From positions 2,976,001 to 3,040,000 of the forward strand of contig NC_067301.1 of NCBI RefSeq assembly GCF_020740795.1: a stretch of DNA of 64,000 nt, read 5' to 3'. The notes beneath the pieces were generated by a model. That model was not told where the DNA came from. It was given only the letters and a program-made list of their open reading frames with translations, and searched no databases. Positions 55,701 to 61,900 of this stretch are shown in pieces. Numbering within the stretch: position 1 is the stretch's first letter; each line of letters starts with the position of its first letter. Source of the DNA: Apus apus. Its lineage: Eukaryota > Chordata > Aves > Apodiformes > Apodidae. The translations under genes and the position numbers were made by a program.

Positions 55701-55936
55701 CCCACAGCCCTTGCACTCACCGCACGGTCCCTTGCTGATGACTTTGATCCTCCTCTGCTGGTTGCACTGGGCCTTCTCCAGCTCACACTCGTTGCTGTAG
55801 GTGGAATAGTCGGAGCCGCAGACAGGAGCCACCACCACAGGACAAGCTGTCTTCTTGCAGACACAGGAGGCCTGGGAGGGGTCTGTGGAGCTCCTCTCGC
55901 ACACCGCCCCGAAGCCGCACAGCATCCCCCGGCAGG
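16619..55936 (-). CDS. AGRN: Agrin, FS1 to C-terminus (33 constitutive exons plus y4, z8, z11)
   Basis: Agrin is a secreted or membrane-bound heparan sulfate proteoglycan of basal laminae. Its nerve form binds LRP4, activates MuSK and clusters acetylcholine receptors at the neuromuscular junction. The exons read on the minus strand encode, in order, FS1-FS8, a linker, two laminin-EGF modules, FS9, a Ser/Thr segment, SEA, a second Ser/Thr segment, EGF1, LG1, EGF2, EGF3, LG2, EGF4 and LG3, ending in CSAK. Every boundary is GT/AG and every phase joins. The coding sum is 5657 nt, or 1884 complete residues plus stop, with 12, 24 and 33 nt added by the microexons. The first exon here begins inside a codon at an acceptor, so the NtA or transmembrane N-terminus lies to the right of the window. 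The residue-level identification compares with human and chicken agrin from memory, not a search. Introns not listed separately hold nothing I recognise. Confidence 0.97.
17779..17882 (-). CDS. AGRN: AGRN exon: LG3, part 3
   Basis: 104 nt, reading [19 protein letters not shown] and [11 protein letters not shown]. It has no Met and was placed by splice sites (acceptor CTCTCCAG, donor GTGAGT) and phase. Confidence 0.95.
18374..18481 (+). mobile_element. CR1 LINE 3' end
   Basis: GATTGGACTTGATGATCTTC, AAGGTTCTTTCCAACCAGG and a terminal TTGATTCTGTG. Confidence 0.8.
18576..18800 (-). CDS. AGRN: AGRN exon: LG3, main part
   Basis: 225 nt, reading [53 protein letters not shown], ending IHIKAS plus AG. 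Entering with T lets it follow the exon at 22930-23017 (no insert), z8 or z11. The donor is GTGTGG. Confidence 0.96.
18801..19999 (-). other. AGRN: AGRN intron after z11
   Basis: 1199 nt. TGCATG at 19938-19943 and a (TG)9 run at about 19915-19932 lie just downstream of the z11 donor. The remainder is unremarkable. Confidence 0.8.
19938..19943 (-). promoter_or_regulatory. UGCAUG splicing motif downstream of z11
   Basis: In the transcript, UGCAUG begins 57 nt after the z11 5' splice site. RBFOX proteins bind this hexamer and typically promote inclusion of the exon upstream of it. Function here is inference from position. Confidence 0.5.
20000..20032 (-). CDS. AGRN: AGRN microexon z11 (B11), encodes [11 protein letters not shown]
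   Basis: A 33-nt neural alternative exon with a pyrimidine-rich acceptor ending ATCTAAG and donor GTGAGT. The phase is identical to z8, so z8, z11 or both (z19) keep the LG3 frame. The peptide agrees with chicken agrin from memory and differs from the mammalian PETLDSGALHS. A TGCATG motif lies at intron position +57 and a (TG)9 run follows it. Confidence 0.93.
20910..21498 (-). promoter_or_regulatory. Cluster of four UGCAUG motifs between z8 and z11
   Basis: Transcript-sense hexamers lie at 21493-21498, 21215-21220, 21165-21170 and 20910-20915, that is, 515 to 1100 nt after the z8 donor and about 880 nt or more before z11. None is inside the CR1 fragment. Use as distal RBFOX sites is a guess. 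Confidence 0.4.
21688..21897 (-). mobile_element. CR1 LINE 3' fragment in the z8-z11 intron
   Basis: ATCATCTTGGTTGGAAAAGA, CAGTCCAACC, CACTAAACCATGTCCCTCAG and TCCAGGGATGGGGATTCCAC mark a CR1 tail in antisense. It lies in the z8-z11 intron. Confidence 0.85.
22013..22036 (-). CDS. AGRN: AGRN microexon z8 (B8), encodes HLTNEIPV
   Basis: A 24-nt neural alternative exon with acceptor TTTGCTTTCAAG and donor GTAAGT. The entering C completes Ser; codons then give HLTNEIP, and the last two bases form Val with the first base of either z11 or the next LG3 exon. The Asn-Glu-Ile triplet (22018-22026) is the known LRP4 contact that makes nerve agrin active. Rat z8 is ELTNEIPA; the bird form differs at the first and last residues. 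Confidence 0.95.
22930..23017 (-). CDS. AGRN: AGRN exon: LG3 start with neurotrypsin beta site
   Basis: 88 nt, reading [17 protein letters not shown] and MEYHNAVTK, ending with two bases (AG) of a Ser codon at the z (B) splice site. The Lys-Ala bond after IIEK (codons 23004-23006 and 23001-23003) matches the neurotrypsin beta site, which is Lys-Ser in human. Cleavage there releases the LG3 fragment in mammals. Confidence 0.95.
23581..23770 (-). CDS. AGRN: AGRN exon: LG2 end and EGF4
   Basis: 190 nt, reading [19 protein letters not shown], then [16 protein letters not shown] and [12 protein letters not shown] (EGF4). NAT is a potential N-glycosylation site. The donor is GTGAGA. Confidence 0.97.
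24067..24183 (-). CDS. AGRN: AGRN exon: LG2, part 4
   Basis: 117 nt, phase 0 at both ends, reading [37 protein letters not shown]. The donor is GTAAGG. Confidence 0.96.
24184..25942 (-). other. AGRN: AGRN introns flanking y4
   Basis: The y4 microexon splits 1759 bp into introns 25043-25942 and 24184-25030. On the plus strand, AG-rich sequence at 25080-25125 lies just upstream of y4 in transcript order, so the transcript has a long CU-rich tract about 40-85 nt before the y4 acceptor. Confidence 0.75.
25031..25042 (-). CDS. AGRN: AGRN microexon y4 (A4), encodes KSRK
   Basis: A 12-nt alternative exon, AAATCCCGTAAG, flanked by acceptor GATCCCAG and donor GTAAAG. It is phase 0 on both sides, exactly as needed between GESP and VPHT of LG2. 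The tetrapeptide KSRK is the known neural y insert of agrin, which confers heparin binding on LG2 and modulates alpha-dystroglycan binding. It is far too short for ORF detection and was found by looking for the expected peptide with splice sites. Confidence 0.93.
25943..26054 (-). CDS. AGRN: AGRN exon: LG2, part 3, ending at the y (A) splice site
   Basis: 112 nt, reading [37 protein letters not shown], ending in phase 0 at the point where agrin accepts the y insert. The donor is GTAAGT. Chicken has ERVMGESP at the end as I recall; here it is EVVMGESP. Confidence 0.96.
26331..26495 (-). CDS. AGRN: AGRN exon: LG2, part 2
   Basis: 165 nt, reading [36 protein letters not shown] and [12 protein letters not shown]. 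The donor is GTAGGG. Confidence 0.96.
26920..27016 (-). CDS. AGRN: AGRN exon: LG2 start
   Basis: 97 nt, reading [18 protein letters not shown] to LQTFVPDL, ending with two bases of a Gln codon. The donor is GTAAGT. Confidence 0.95.
27182..27316 (-). CDS. AGRN: AGRN exon: EGF2 end and EGF3
   Basis: 135 nt, reading [15 protein letters not shown], then [18 protein letters not shown] and DFCEL. In chicken the last residue before the splice is Arg as I recall, not Leu. The donor is GTGGGA. Confidence 0.96.
   Translation of the reverse strand, partial: AQLVLTRRTPATRRPATSLPPAWCCQREVPCVPVPWAGKETSAS
27772..28001 (-). CDS. AGRN: AGRN exon: LG1 end and most of EGF2
   Basis: 230 nt. It starts [18 protein letters not shown], the closing disulfide of LG1. 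It then reads [20 protein letters not shown] and [12 protein letters not shown] (EGF2). The donor is GTACGG. Confidence 0.96.
28229..28400. repeat. 22-bp tandem repeat overlapping an AGRN splice donor
   Basis: Unit CCACCTCACTCACACAACCA plus AG, period 22, five close copies left of the true donor and two diverged copies beyond. In the transcript each close copy carries TGT|GTGAGTGAGG; one copy has GTGGGT instead. Confidence 0.93.
28395..28610 (-). CDS. AGRN: AGRN exon: LG1, part 2
   Basis: 216 nt, reading [55 protein letters not shown]. The donor GT|GTGAGT is the first member of a 22-bp tandem array, so the intron starts with near-copies of the same splice site. Confidence 0.96.
28871..29030 (+). 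mobile_element. CR1 LINE 3' fragment
   Basis: Starts GACCCAGGGAAGCTGTGGCT and ends GAGGTCCCTTCCAACCCA. It lies 137 bp left of the LG1 part 1 exon, antisense to AGRN. Confidence 0.85.
29167..29359 (-). CDS. AGRN: AGRN exon: LG1, part 1
   Basis: 193 nt, reading [19 protein letters not shown] to GGFVELR. It holds the LG hallmark strands [17 protein letters not shown] and [10 protein letters not shown]1 contributes to alpha-dystroglycan binding together with LG2. CR1 fragments in opposite orientation lie on both sides of this exon. Confidence 0.97.
30432..31012 (-). mobile_element. CR1 LINE, 3' 580 bp with reverse-transcriptase C-terminus remnant
   Basis: The plus-strand left end shows three AGAATCAT-like units, the reverse complement of the CR1 terminal repeat. 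In sense it encodes a CR1 ORF2 tail ([38 protein letters not shown]) without stop until 30517. It is the least decayed CR1 copy here, oriented as AGRN is, between EGF1 and LG1. The rest of the element is missing (5' truncation). Confidence 0.93.
31071..31421 (-). CDS. AGRN: AGRN exon: Ser/Thr-rich segment 2 and EGF1
   Basis: 351 nt. It opens [10 protein letters not shown], continues through a Thr/Ala/Arg-rich segment, then [16 protein letters not shown] and [14 protein letters not shown] (EGF1). The donor AAAC|GTGCGT is non-consensus at -1 and +4, yet the split codon joins exactly to PIRYFIP of LG1. A CR1 LINE fragment begins about 60 bp into the intron, and the reading frame stays open into it. 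Confidence 0.95.
31663..31782 (-). CDS. AGRN: AGRN exon: SEA domain, part 3
   Basis: 120 nt, reading [19 protein letters not shown], a Lys-rich KKKTILVKK stretch and VKFMDF. The basic run is conserved in agrin. The donor is GTGAGT. Confidence 0.95.
32116..32230 (-). CDS. AGRN: AGRN exon: SEA domain, part 2
   Basis: 115 nt, reading [14 protein letters not shown], then [18 protein letters not shown]. The GSxxx autocleavage motif of mucin-type SEA domains is absent; GQSSAV stands in the corresponding area. This SEA domain is therefore probably not self-cleaving. No initiator Met occurs in the exon. Confidence 0.94.
32231..34060 (-). other. AGRN: AGRN intron inside the SEA domain
   Basis: 1.83 kb. 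It contains a short CR1 3' end (33855-33917) and otherwise nothing recognised. Confidence 0.8.
33855..33917 (-). mobile_element. CR1 LINE 3' end, short
   Basis: ACAGAATCACAGAGCGGTCA, GGGTTGGAAGGGACCTCAGA and ATCATCTAGTCCAACCCC. Confidence 0.85.
34061..34188 (-). CDS. AGRN: AGRN exon: SEA domain, part 1
   Basis: 128 nt, reading [19 protein letters not shown] to TARSIESA, ending in phase 0. The donor is GTGAGT and the acceptor CCTGTAG. Confidence 0.95.
34189..35578 (-). other. AGRN: AGRN intron before SEA part 1
   Basis: 1.39 kb, no repeat and no further exon recognised. Confidence 0.8.
35579..35713 (-). CDS. AGRN: AGRN exon: start of the SEA region with neurotrypsin alpha site
   Basis: 135 nt, reading [17 protein letters not shown] then [15 protein letters not shown] and AEGSNCP. 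Mammalian agrin is cut by neurotrypsin between Arg and Ala at the matching place. The scissile bond here would lie between codons 35661-35663 (Arg) and 35658-35660 (Ala). Conservation is visible; cleavage in this species is inference. Confidence 0.95.
35862..36242 (-). CDS. AGRN: AGRN exon: Ser/Thr/Pro-rich segment 1
   Basis: 381 nt (126 full codons), the longest agrin exon here. It starts ESITHTSH, runs through Thr/Pro-rich mucin-like sequence with many TT and PT pairs, and ends in an acidic Ser-Gly stretch ([19 protein letters not shown]). In chicken agrin this stretch is reported as a chondroitin sulfate attachment region. The O-glycosylated stalk separates the FS/LE rod from SEA. Confidence 0.95.
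36452..36557 (-). CDS. AGRN: AGRN exon: FS9 second half (Kazal core)
   Basis: 106 nt, starting in phase 0 with [16 protein letters not shown] and ending VKHVGQCQ. The split codon G|AG gives Glu at the start of the Ser/Thr segment. Confidence 0.96.
36928..37052 (-). CDS. AGRN: AGRN exon: FS9 first half
   Basis: 125 nt, reading [18 protein letters not shown] to CSEANMTK, ending in phase 0. NMT is a potential N-glycosylation site. The donor, AAG|GTTTGT, is weaker than any other in the gene. Confidence 0.93.
37350..37493 (-). CDS. AGRN: AGRN exon: laminin EGF-like module LE2
   Basis: 144 nt, reading [18 protein letters not shown] to GMTGCEK, with the motif [11 protein letters not shown]. The donor is GTGAGG. 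Confidence 0.96.
38002..38166 (-). CDS. AGRN: AGRN exon: laminin EGF-like module LE1
   Basis: 165 nt, reading [19 protein letters not shown] to DSKSGCT. It shows the laminin-EGF signature [11 protein letters not shown]. The donor is GTGAGT and the phases are 2/1. Confidence 0.96.
38167..40168 (-). other. AGRN: AGRN intron before LE1
   Basis: 2.0 kb. A CR1 fragment (38232-38566) lies near the 3' end. A/T-rich patches occur at 38720-38830 and 39540-39600. No exon recognised. Confidence 0.8.
38232..38566 (+). mobile_element. CR1 LINE 3' fragment
   Basis: CAGTGCCTGAAGCAGCTCCA, GGTTAGATATTAGGAAGGAA, TGAGGGTGGTAAGGTGCTGG and a tail CTTTAAGGTCCCTTCCAACC with a terminal GGGATTCTAT. Confidence 0.9.
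40169..40282 (-). CDS. AGRN: AGRN exon: linker between FS8 and the laminin-EGF modules
   Basis: 114 nt encoding a Pro/Thr-rich start (LATTPPPLL), then [19 protein letters not shown] and AAGCP. It has no start codon of its own and was placed by its GTGAGT donor, CTGCAG acceptor, matching phases and close likeness to chicken agrin as remembered. NMT is a potential N-glycosylation site. Confidence 0.93.
40484..40606. repeat. 41-bp tandem repeat, three copies
   Basis: Copies start at 40484, 40525 and 40566, each holding GGGGATCAGCAACCCAAGGT (or close) and ACACTGCTGTGTCCTTGGT. In the intron after FS8. Confidence 0.93.
40725..40830 (-). CDS. AGRN: AGRN exon: FS8 second half (Kazal core)
   Basis: 106 nt, starting in phase 0 with [17 protein letters not shown] and ending SQGACR. 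It completes the module begun in the exon at 41005-41150, and both flanks are consensus splice sites. Confidence 0.95.
41005..41150 (-). CDS. AGRN: AGRN exon: FS8 first half with Ser-Gly heparan sulfate attachment cluster
   Basis: 146 nt, ending in phase 0. It starts [17 protein letters not shown], a run of Ser-Gly pairs next to acidic residues. In chicken agrin the Ser-Gly cluster between FS7 and FS8 is a known heparan sulfate attachment site. It then reads [19 protein letters not shown] to VPRSP. That glycan is attached here in this species is inference. Confidence 0.95.
41151..44028 (-). other. AGRN: AGRN introns flanking FS7
   Basis: Two introns, 42891-44028 and 41151-42689, separated by the FS7 exon. 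Both are single-copy in appearance with no repeat or extra exon that I recognise. Confidence 0.8.
42690..42890 (-). CDS. AGRN: AGRN exon: FS7
   Basis: 201 nt, reading [17 protein letters not shown] to MGPCED, with the core [13 protein letters not shown]. The donor is GTAGGT. Confidence 0.96.
44029..44223 (-). CDS. AGRN: AGRN exon: FS6
   Basis: 195 nt, reading [17 protein letters not shown] to AAQGDC, with the core [13 protein letters not shown]. The donor is GTGAGT and the split codon completes as Lys in the next exon. Confidence 0.96.
44270..44311 (-). mobile_element. Possible CR1 tail scrap
   Basis: TGAAGATCATCAAGTCCAAC resembles the CR1 tail in antisense. Too short to be sure. Confidence 0.45.
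45850..46200. repeat. Minisatellite with 32-bp and 45-bp units
   Basis: About ten units of ACACCCCAACAGCCCTAACT plus CCCCATGGAAAG; some contain an extra 13 bp (CTTATCCAACAGC). It lies 72 bp from the FS5 donor. Confidence 0.92.
46272..46493 (-). CDS. AGRN: AGRN exon: FS5
   Basis: 222 nt, reading [17 protein letters not shown] to KHKGPCG, with the core [13 protein letters not shown]. Its donor (GTAAGA) is about 70 bp from the 32/45-bp minisatellite at 45850-46200. Confidence 0.96.
46494..51347 (-). other. AGRN: AGRN intron between FS4 and FS5
   Basis: 4.85 kb, the longest complete intron in the window. It has a GA-rich run at about 49225-49290 and no CR1 fragment I can see. No coding signal or RNA gene recognised. 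Confidence 0.8.
51348..51554 (-). CDS. AGRN: AGRN exon: FS4
   Basis: 207 nt, reading [18 protein letters not shown] to KHSGPCG, with the core [13 protein letters not shown]. It lies only 145 bp downstream of FS3. A 4.85 kb intron follows. Confidence 0.96.
51700..51924 (-). CDS. AGRN: AGRN exon: FS3
   Basis: 225 nt, reading [18 protein letters not shown] to VRSGQCQHQ, with the core [13 protein letters not shown]. The basic stretch RVNPRTRR is typical of this agrin module. The donor is GTAAGT. Confidence 0.96.
52092..52386 (+). mobile_element. CR1 LINE 3' fragment (second subfamily)
   Basis: GATGGAATATTAGAAGAAAC, CACTGAACGGGTAATTAAGC, CTGGAGGTGTTTAAAAGACA and the tail TGGACTTGATGATCTTAAAG with a terminal CATTCTGTGG. 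Confidence 0.9.
54024..54410 (-). mobile_element. CR1 LINE 3' fragment
   Basis: Antisense tail GGTTGGAAGGGACCCAAAAG, followed by GCTCCAAGCCCCATCCAACC and TCCTGGAGCCCCTTCAGGCA. Same subfamily as 10655-10990, opposite orientation. Confidence 0.9.
54592..54816 (-). CDS. AGRN: AGRN exon: FS2
   Basis: 225 nt, in frame from [15 protein letters not shown] to KKFDGPCG. It carries the FOLN-type Cys pattern followed by a Kazal core [11 protein letters not shown]. The donor is GTGAGT and the split codon joins cleanly to FS3 (D-P-C-K). Confidence 0.96.
54817..55720 (-). other. AGRN: AGRN intron between FS1 and FS2
   Basis: 904 bp. A T-rich, AT-rich island at about 55225-55300 stands out; nothing else recognised. 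Confidence 0.85.
55721..55936 (-). CDS. AGRN: AGRN exon: follistatin-like module FS1
   Basis: 216 nt, entering with 2 nt and leaving with 1 nt of split codons. It starts [13 protein letters not shown] and ends SKGPCG, with the Kazal core [15 protein letters not shown]. The acceptor is CCCGCAG and the donor is GTGAGT. The preceding exon, which should encode the Pro-rich tail of NtA, was not found in the window. Confidence 0.96.
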
Positions 55937-58900
55937 CTGCGGGCACACGCGGGCAGGTGAGACACAGCTGCTGCCCCCCAAAAAAGGTGGGGTGCAAGAG
56001 CAGCACCCCAGTCCAGGCTCCCACCCGTCCCTCCCCTCTTGTCCCTGGCAGAGCTCCTCACACCACCCCGGGGCTCGAGGAGAGGCTGCAGCCCTCCGAG
56101 GCACAGCAAGGGCCGTGCCAGGGAAAGGAGGACGCTCCAAGACAGCAAGGTCCTCTCCTGGCTCAGGACATGGATGCCACCATCTCAGCCTGCTGCCCCT
56201 GGCTGCCTGCCAGGAACCAGCTGTTTAGGTTGGGTCCTTCTCCAGGGACACCAAGGGTGTGTTGGAAGTGTAAAGGGGGCTGAGCCAACCTTGCCAGAGC
56301 CACCCACCCCAAAGCCACATGTCTGAGAAGAAGAGTTTGCCCTGTCAGGGCTGCTGCACCCCGAGCCCCCACCTCTTGCCCATGCCCAGAGCAAGGGCAT
56401 TCAGGAAGGGCACAGGTAACCTCAGCACTGCTATGGTGTGGAGTTGACAGCACAGAGACCACTGGCAAGGGTAGGATGGACAATAGAGTTGGTAAAGCCT
56501 TAGAGAAAGCTTCCTCTGAAGAGAGGCTGTCCTTGCCACAGCCTGCTCTGTGCCCCTTCTCACTCCAGTCTGCCCATTCTACTTATTTCCAGCATGAGCT
56601 GAAGGAAGCAGAGTCTGTCACCAGCTGTGCACCACAGCAGGGAGGACAAGGTCCTCCCTTGGTCATCACCAGTGAGATGCCTCCAACCCCATCTCAGGAG
56701 GAGCATCCCTAGGGCTCCAGAAAGCACTTGCACTGCTCAGGGCTCCTCTGCTCAAGCCTTTGTGAGTCCTCCACAACACGCTGTGTTTTCTGCTAGCCAC
56801 CAACAGAAAGGCAAGACAAGGAATGGAGAAGAAAAGACCCTCACCTGTTCTACCTGTTCAACACACACACGGCTTTATTCACTGCCATTTATGCAAAGCA
56901 GCCAAATCACGTGCCTGGTGTCTCCCTAAAGGAGATGCAGGAACCTCTTTATCACATCCACTAATCAGAGCAGCCAGCACAGACCAGTTCAGCATCTGAA
57001 TTGCTAATGTGGGAGGAATTCTTGGGCTGGAGGGAGGAAGGGAGATGGCAGGTGTCTCCAAGCCTTGGTGGTCTGTCTGCAGGGGAGACAGTGACAGCAA
57101 GAGATGCCAGAGCTTTCTGCCTGGTGGTTACAGCCCTGGGCACAGCCCTGCACGCCCCACATGCACTGCTGGGCTCACACACATGCACACACACAGGCAC
57201 ACACACAGGCACACACACAGGCACACACAGCCCCTGCACCAGCACCCATGGCCCTGGGCAGTCCCCGCCGCCCAGCACCTTCCCAGGCACACAGCACACC
57301 TGAGAGGTGGGGACTGACCTACATACCAGAGAAAGAGAAATCATAAAAGGCAAAATAAAATGCTCAACAGCAGCTCATTTACACTTCAATTCCCAGGCAT
57401 TTGCCTTTGACTGCCTCGAGATTTTTGAGCTCATATGCTCGGCAGAAACGCAGCACTAAGAGACTAATATAATCAAATAAAAAAACTCTCTTTCTCTCCT
57501 GCCCAATATCTAAAAGCAATTCATCATTTTTATGAAGCACTCTGGAATAGTCTTTCCTGCTCTTTCCGTTGCTGCTCTTTCTATCTCTTTTTTTTTCTTC
57601 TTCCTTTAATTGCTAATGAGCCTGTTAAGCTCTGAGATGAGAGGGCTCGGGGAGGTGTGCGAGTGAGGGATGCAAAAAGCAGGACAAGAGGGGGTTCACC
57701 CAGCAGGTCTGTGGAGCTGAAGTGTCACTGCGTGGTACATCATCAGCTGGGGAGGCAGAGATGGAGCTGCCTGAGAGATCAGAGCTACCACAGGGAAAGG
57801 ATGCAGATCTGGGATGCAGATCCAGCCTGGGGCAGAGTTCAGCCAGGCAGCTGCAGGAAGGTGGAGGGGGGGGGAAGAGGTGCCTGTATGAAGGCACTTG
57901 CCTTCAGGACACATCATCCCAGGTTCAGCTTGTTCAGGGAAACCAAGCTGGGAAGAATGCCCAGGATTTCAAGATATGTGACAGGGACAGCTCTCTTCTT
58001 TCTTGAGCTCTTCTGTTCTTGTCTCTTGCCTCAGAGTAGGGGAAAAGAGCCTCACACATCCAAGGTGAGGGCACAGCCGACCCAAGTCTGGTCCCACTCA
58101 AACTGGGGAAGTTTTCAGTGAGATCCAGTTCAGGGCAGCACTTCAAAATCCCCATCCTAAGGCCCTTGTTGCTGTTTTCAGGTGCATTTCCTTCCCACCC
58201 AGCAGCAAGCGTTTTGCTTTGGGTCCTCTGCAGCAGGCAGGAAGCAGAAAAAGCTTCCCAACACTGGACAGGACTTCTGAAGAAATGAAAAACATGGCTC
58301 ATGGTTTTGACTCTTCTTCAAAGAAACTTGTAAAATTGTTCTTTCAGATTCGGAGCCAACCTGTGTTTTGCCAACTTTTAAGTGATCCTCCCTGTACTTG
58401 TTTTGCCCACATATATTTAAGAATCTCGAAGTGATAAAAGCAATGATAAAAGACAACAAGACCACAAAGTATTGTCAAGTTAATTGGGTCAAGCCACATA
58501 AAGGAAGCTGATGTTTTATCAGAATTGATGTTTCAGTCTATCCTTGCCCCCAGAATCGTATTTCATAAACAGAGAAGGGACATAATAGGCCAATATGTGA
58601 GCAAAAGAGATGATATAAAGGGTATTTATTTACCTCCTGTTCCATGTCAACTGAGTGTTGTCAAAGTGAGCTTTTACAGCTCTGGGTTTGACAGACACTT
58701 TCCCACTCCCTGCCAATGAGCTCCATCCCTGGAGAGAAGCTCACACACTCTGGTGCCTTGGAGCTCACCCTGACTGTCTTGTGGACACCTGAGCAGGCTG
58801 GAGAGCAGGGTTATAGCTGGGTGCCACCCCCAGACACCCTCCCTCAGTCCTTCCTGTCACGAGGACCCAGCTTCCCTGAGTTTCAGTGCTCTGGCTGAGA

Positions 58901-61900
58901 AGTCGACAAAGTGAGAAGGAATAAAATGCTTCAAACTGGAAACACATTGTGACAAGCAAATTGGTCATTTCAGTTTCTTTCACTTCTAATCGTCGCTGGT
59001 GCTCCTGGTGGAGGGGCCTATTTGTTCACAGCAGATGATTCTGAGAACTCATCCATCCAAAGCTGGGATGCAGTTGGATGATGCAAGGTCAGAACACCAA
59101 CAAGAATGAAACTAAATGCCTCAATTCTCCTGCCAGACCCAGGAGATGAAACAGGTTCATTACGCCTGCTAAGATGACTCAACCAAACAAGCTCTGCAAA
59201 GGATGAAACTCAGAGGCAGCTTCCTTCCTCCCCAACATGTCTCTCTCTATCCCTCTTTCTCTCTGTAATTTTACCTGGAAGGATACAAGAAGTGTAACCA
59301 TCACTGATGTGGAAGGAATAAAGGTTGGGAAATCAGAAGCAAAGAAGAAGAGGCTGCTCTTCCATGTACTCAGCACTGACCAAGGCTTCACCTCCTGTTC
59401 CCTGTGCAGAGCCACCACAGGTAGAGCAGCTGGGCGAGGGCAGAAGGCAGCAACAAGCAAGGCACAAAGTGCTCTTGTCCTCATGCTTGTACCCCACAGT
59501 CTGAATAAACACCTAATAAAGCCTACAGAAGGGCAAGGACCTGTCAGATCTGATTCCCAACAGTGCAGGTGAAGCCCATGCTGCCAAAAGCACGGGCTGC
59601 AGACTGCTCTGTTCCCAGCACTGCTGCCACTCCAGGTGCCCAGAGCTGGGCTCTGCTGGGCATCAGCCCAAGATAAAACACAGGGACCTGTCCGGGCAGA
59701 CAGGAGTGCAGAGCTGGTGCTCACCAGCATGGCAAGGAAATCATCCACCTGCCCACCTGCCTCAGACAAGCACCAGATACCACGGATGTGTAGAAGGACC
59801 AGGACACTGCACCTCTACACCAGCACCAGGACAGTGACCAGACTTTTTCCTACCAGTCTGCTTTCCACATCACTTGACGGACACACCAGGGTCTCAGCCA
59901 AGCCTTATCCACAGCAACCCTGCAGCTGGAGGCTTCTGAGCCAGCTATGGTGGACACCTCTGCAGGGCGGACACCGGAAAGCAGCAGTGAACCAGAGTCA
60001 GCGTGAGCGTGTAAATGCTTGGGATGTTGGAGGCTGCAGTTCACTGCATCTTGTTCCCCTGGTTGCAGAGGGGAGGTGAGATCTCTCAGCACTTGCTCAA
60101 GTGCTTCAGAAGTGCCTGCAGAGCCCAGGGCCAGGCTGTGCAGCCAGGCCGGGGGGCAGAGTGGAGCTAAAGCGAAGCACAGTCTGGTCAAACCAGCCCC
60201 AGGCTGCAGAGCCCAGGCTCAGCAAGGCTCCTGGCAAACAATGAGAGCAGCACTTGTCTGGAGCAGAAAAAAGCTGCAGCTAGGAGCTGACCTTTCCCAA
60301 ACCTCCTGAGCAGCCGAGGATGAGGGAGAGAAACAGCTAAAGCGAGGTATCCACACAGCACTTGAGCAAGCAGGGCAGAACAAAAGGGAGGGCTTGGGCT
60401 CATTGTAACCAGGCTGAATACCAGCCAAGCCTCTCCTTGTCTCTTAGCAGCACTGGAGCAGAAACAGGACCATAAATAACAATAACAACAACAATAATAA
60501 TATGAATGTGCACTTGCTAGAGAGGGAGGGAAAAGCAAAAGGTGTTGCTGCAAATAATTCATGTCACTGTGCCACACTGAGTCAGCACGACTGCCTGGGC
60601 AGGCAGGCCAGAGAAGCCTCCTCTTCCTCAGCAGCCCCAGGCTGAGCCTGCAAAAGCTAGAAAGGCTTTGAGAAGAGATCAAGGCCAGGGGAAAGACTGT
60701 TGGGGTTCAGAGCCCTGCTCCAGCTAAGAGACACTTTGCTCTGAGGCTCTGCAGGGTCCTGCAGGGACTGCCTGGTTCAGGGCAGAGAGCACGAAGGGAG
60801 GATGAGGAGTTTCCCAGGAGGCAGAGGGGCAGGGGCAGCAGCCAGGCACAGGGACCAAGTGACAGAAGCCACCTATGGAAACACCTTCCCCAGCCTGCCA
60901 GTGATCCTCTGGACCGATGCACAGGAGGGATGCCAACATCAATGAACCACAGAGAAGGGAAGAGGAAAGGAGAGAGATGACAAGCTGAGAGGAGCCTCTG
61001 GGAGCCCATCTAGGCTGGCAGCTGAAAGTGGGGTGGGAAGGGGGAGCATCAGGGCTGCAGAGCACTTCTCACTGCAGTCTGGGCCCCGAGCTGCTGGCAC
61101 TCAGCAGAACCCAAGCACTCCTGCAGAAAGCACAACTACCCGTGGCACCAGCACGATGACAGAGGTTGGGATCCAAGCCTCCCACCCCATCCGTGACACC
61201 TTCTCAAGCAACCCCTAATTAGCACCAGGGAGGGAGGGGGCTGCTTCGTTACCAGGGAAGCCTCTGCCAAGGTTCAGCTCAGCACTTCCCCAAGCAGGCT
61301 GTGCGGGCACAGGTGGCTGGTACTCCAGGAGTAGCTGCCAGTGCAGATGGCACCAGCTCCACCTCCTCACGTCCAACAGTGCCTGCAGGTGCCCAAAATG
61401 CTGGAAGGACAGCCGAGGAATAGGACAGCTCCATTGTGGCCAACAGAGAGGGCCAGAGCCACCATGAGGACAGCCAGGAGCCACTGAGGCTCCTCACACA
61501 CAGCTCGGCAGAGAGATACAGGAGCTGGTGTGAGGGAGCTCAGGAGAAGGTGGCCAGTGAAACCAAGGCTCTGCTTGAGCTGGGCCCAAGAGACTGGGCA
61601 AAACTGGGCACAGCACACACACATTTCCTGACCCAGCCTGGACCTGCACCTCCTTGCCAGCTGCCAGCTCCAGGTAGAGCTCTTGGGTGAGCTTCTCAAA
61701 TCCACCCTGGCCTTCTTCTAGTAAGGACATGCACCAGGGAGATGGCAGCAGGCAGGGAGGGTGGAGAGCAGCTTCAGCTTCAACTCCCCATCCAGTTCTG
61801 TGCCTTGGTTCTCCCATTTACCAAAGAAAAAAAAAAGAAAAGAAAGATAACAATAATTACCAAACCCCCAATGTCAGCCAGTAAATAGCTCAATAAAGTA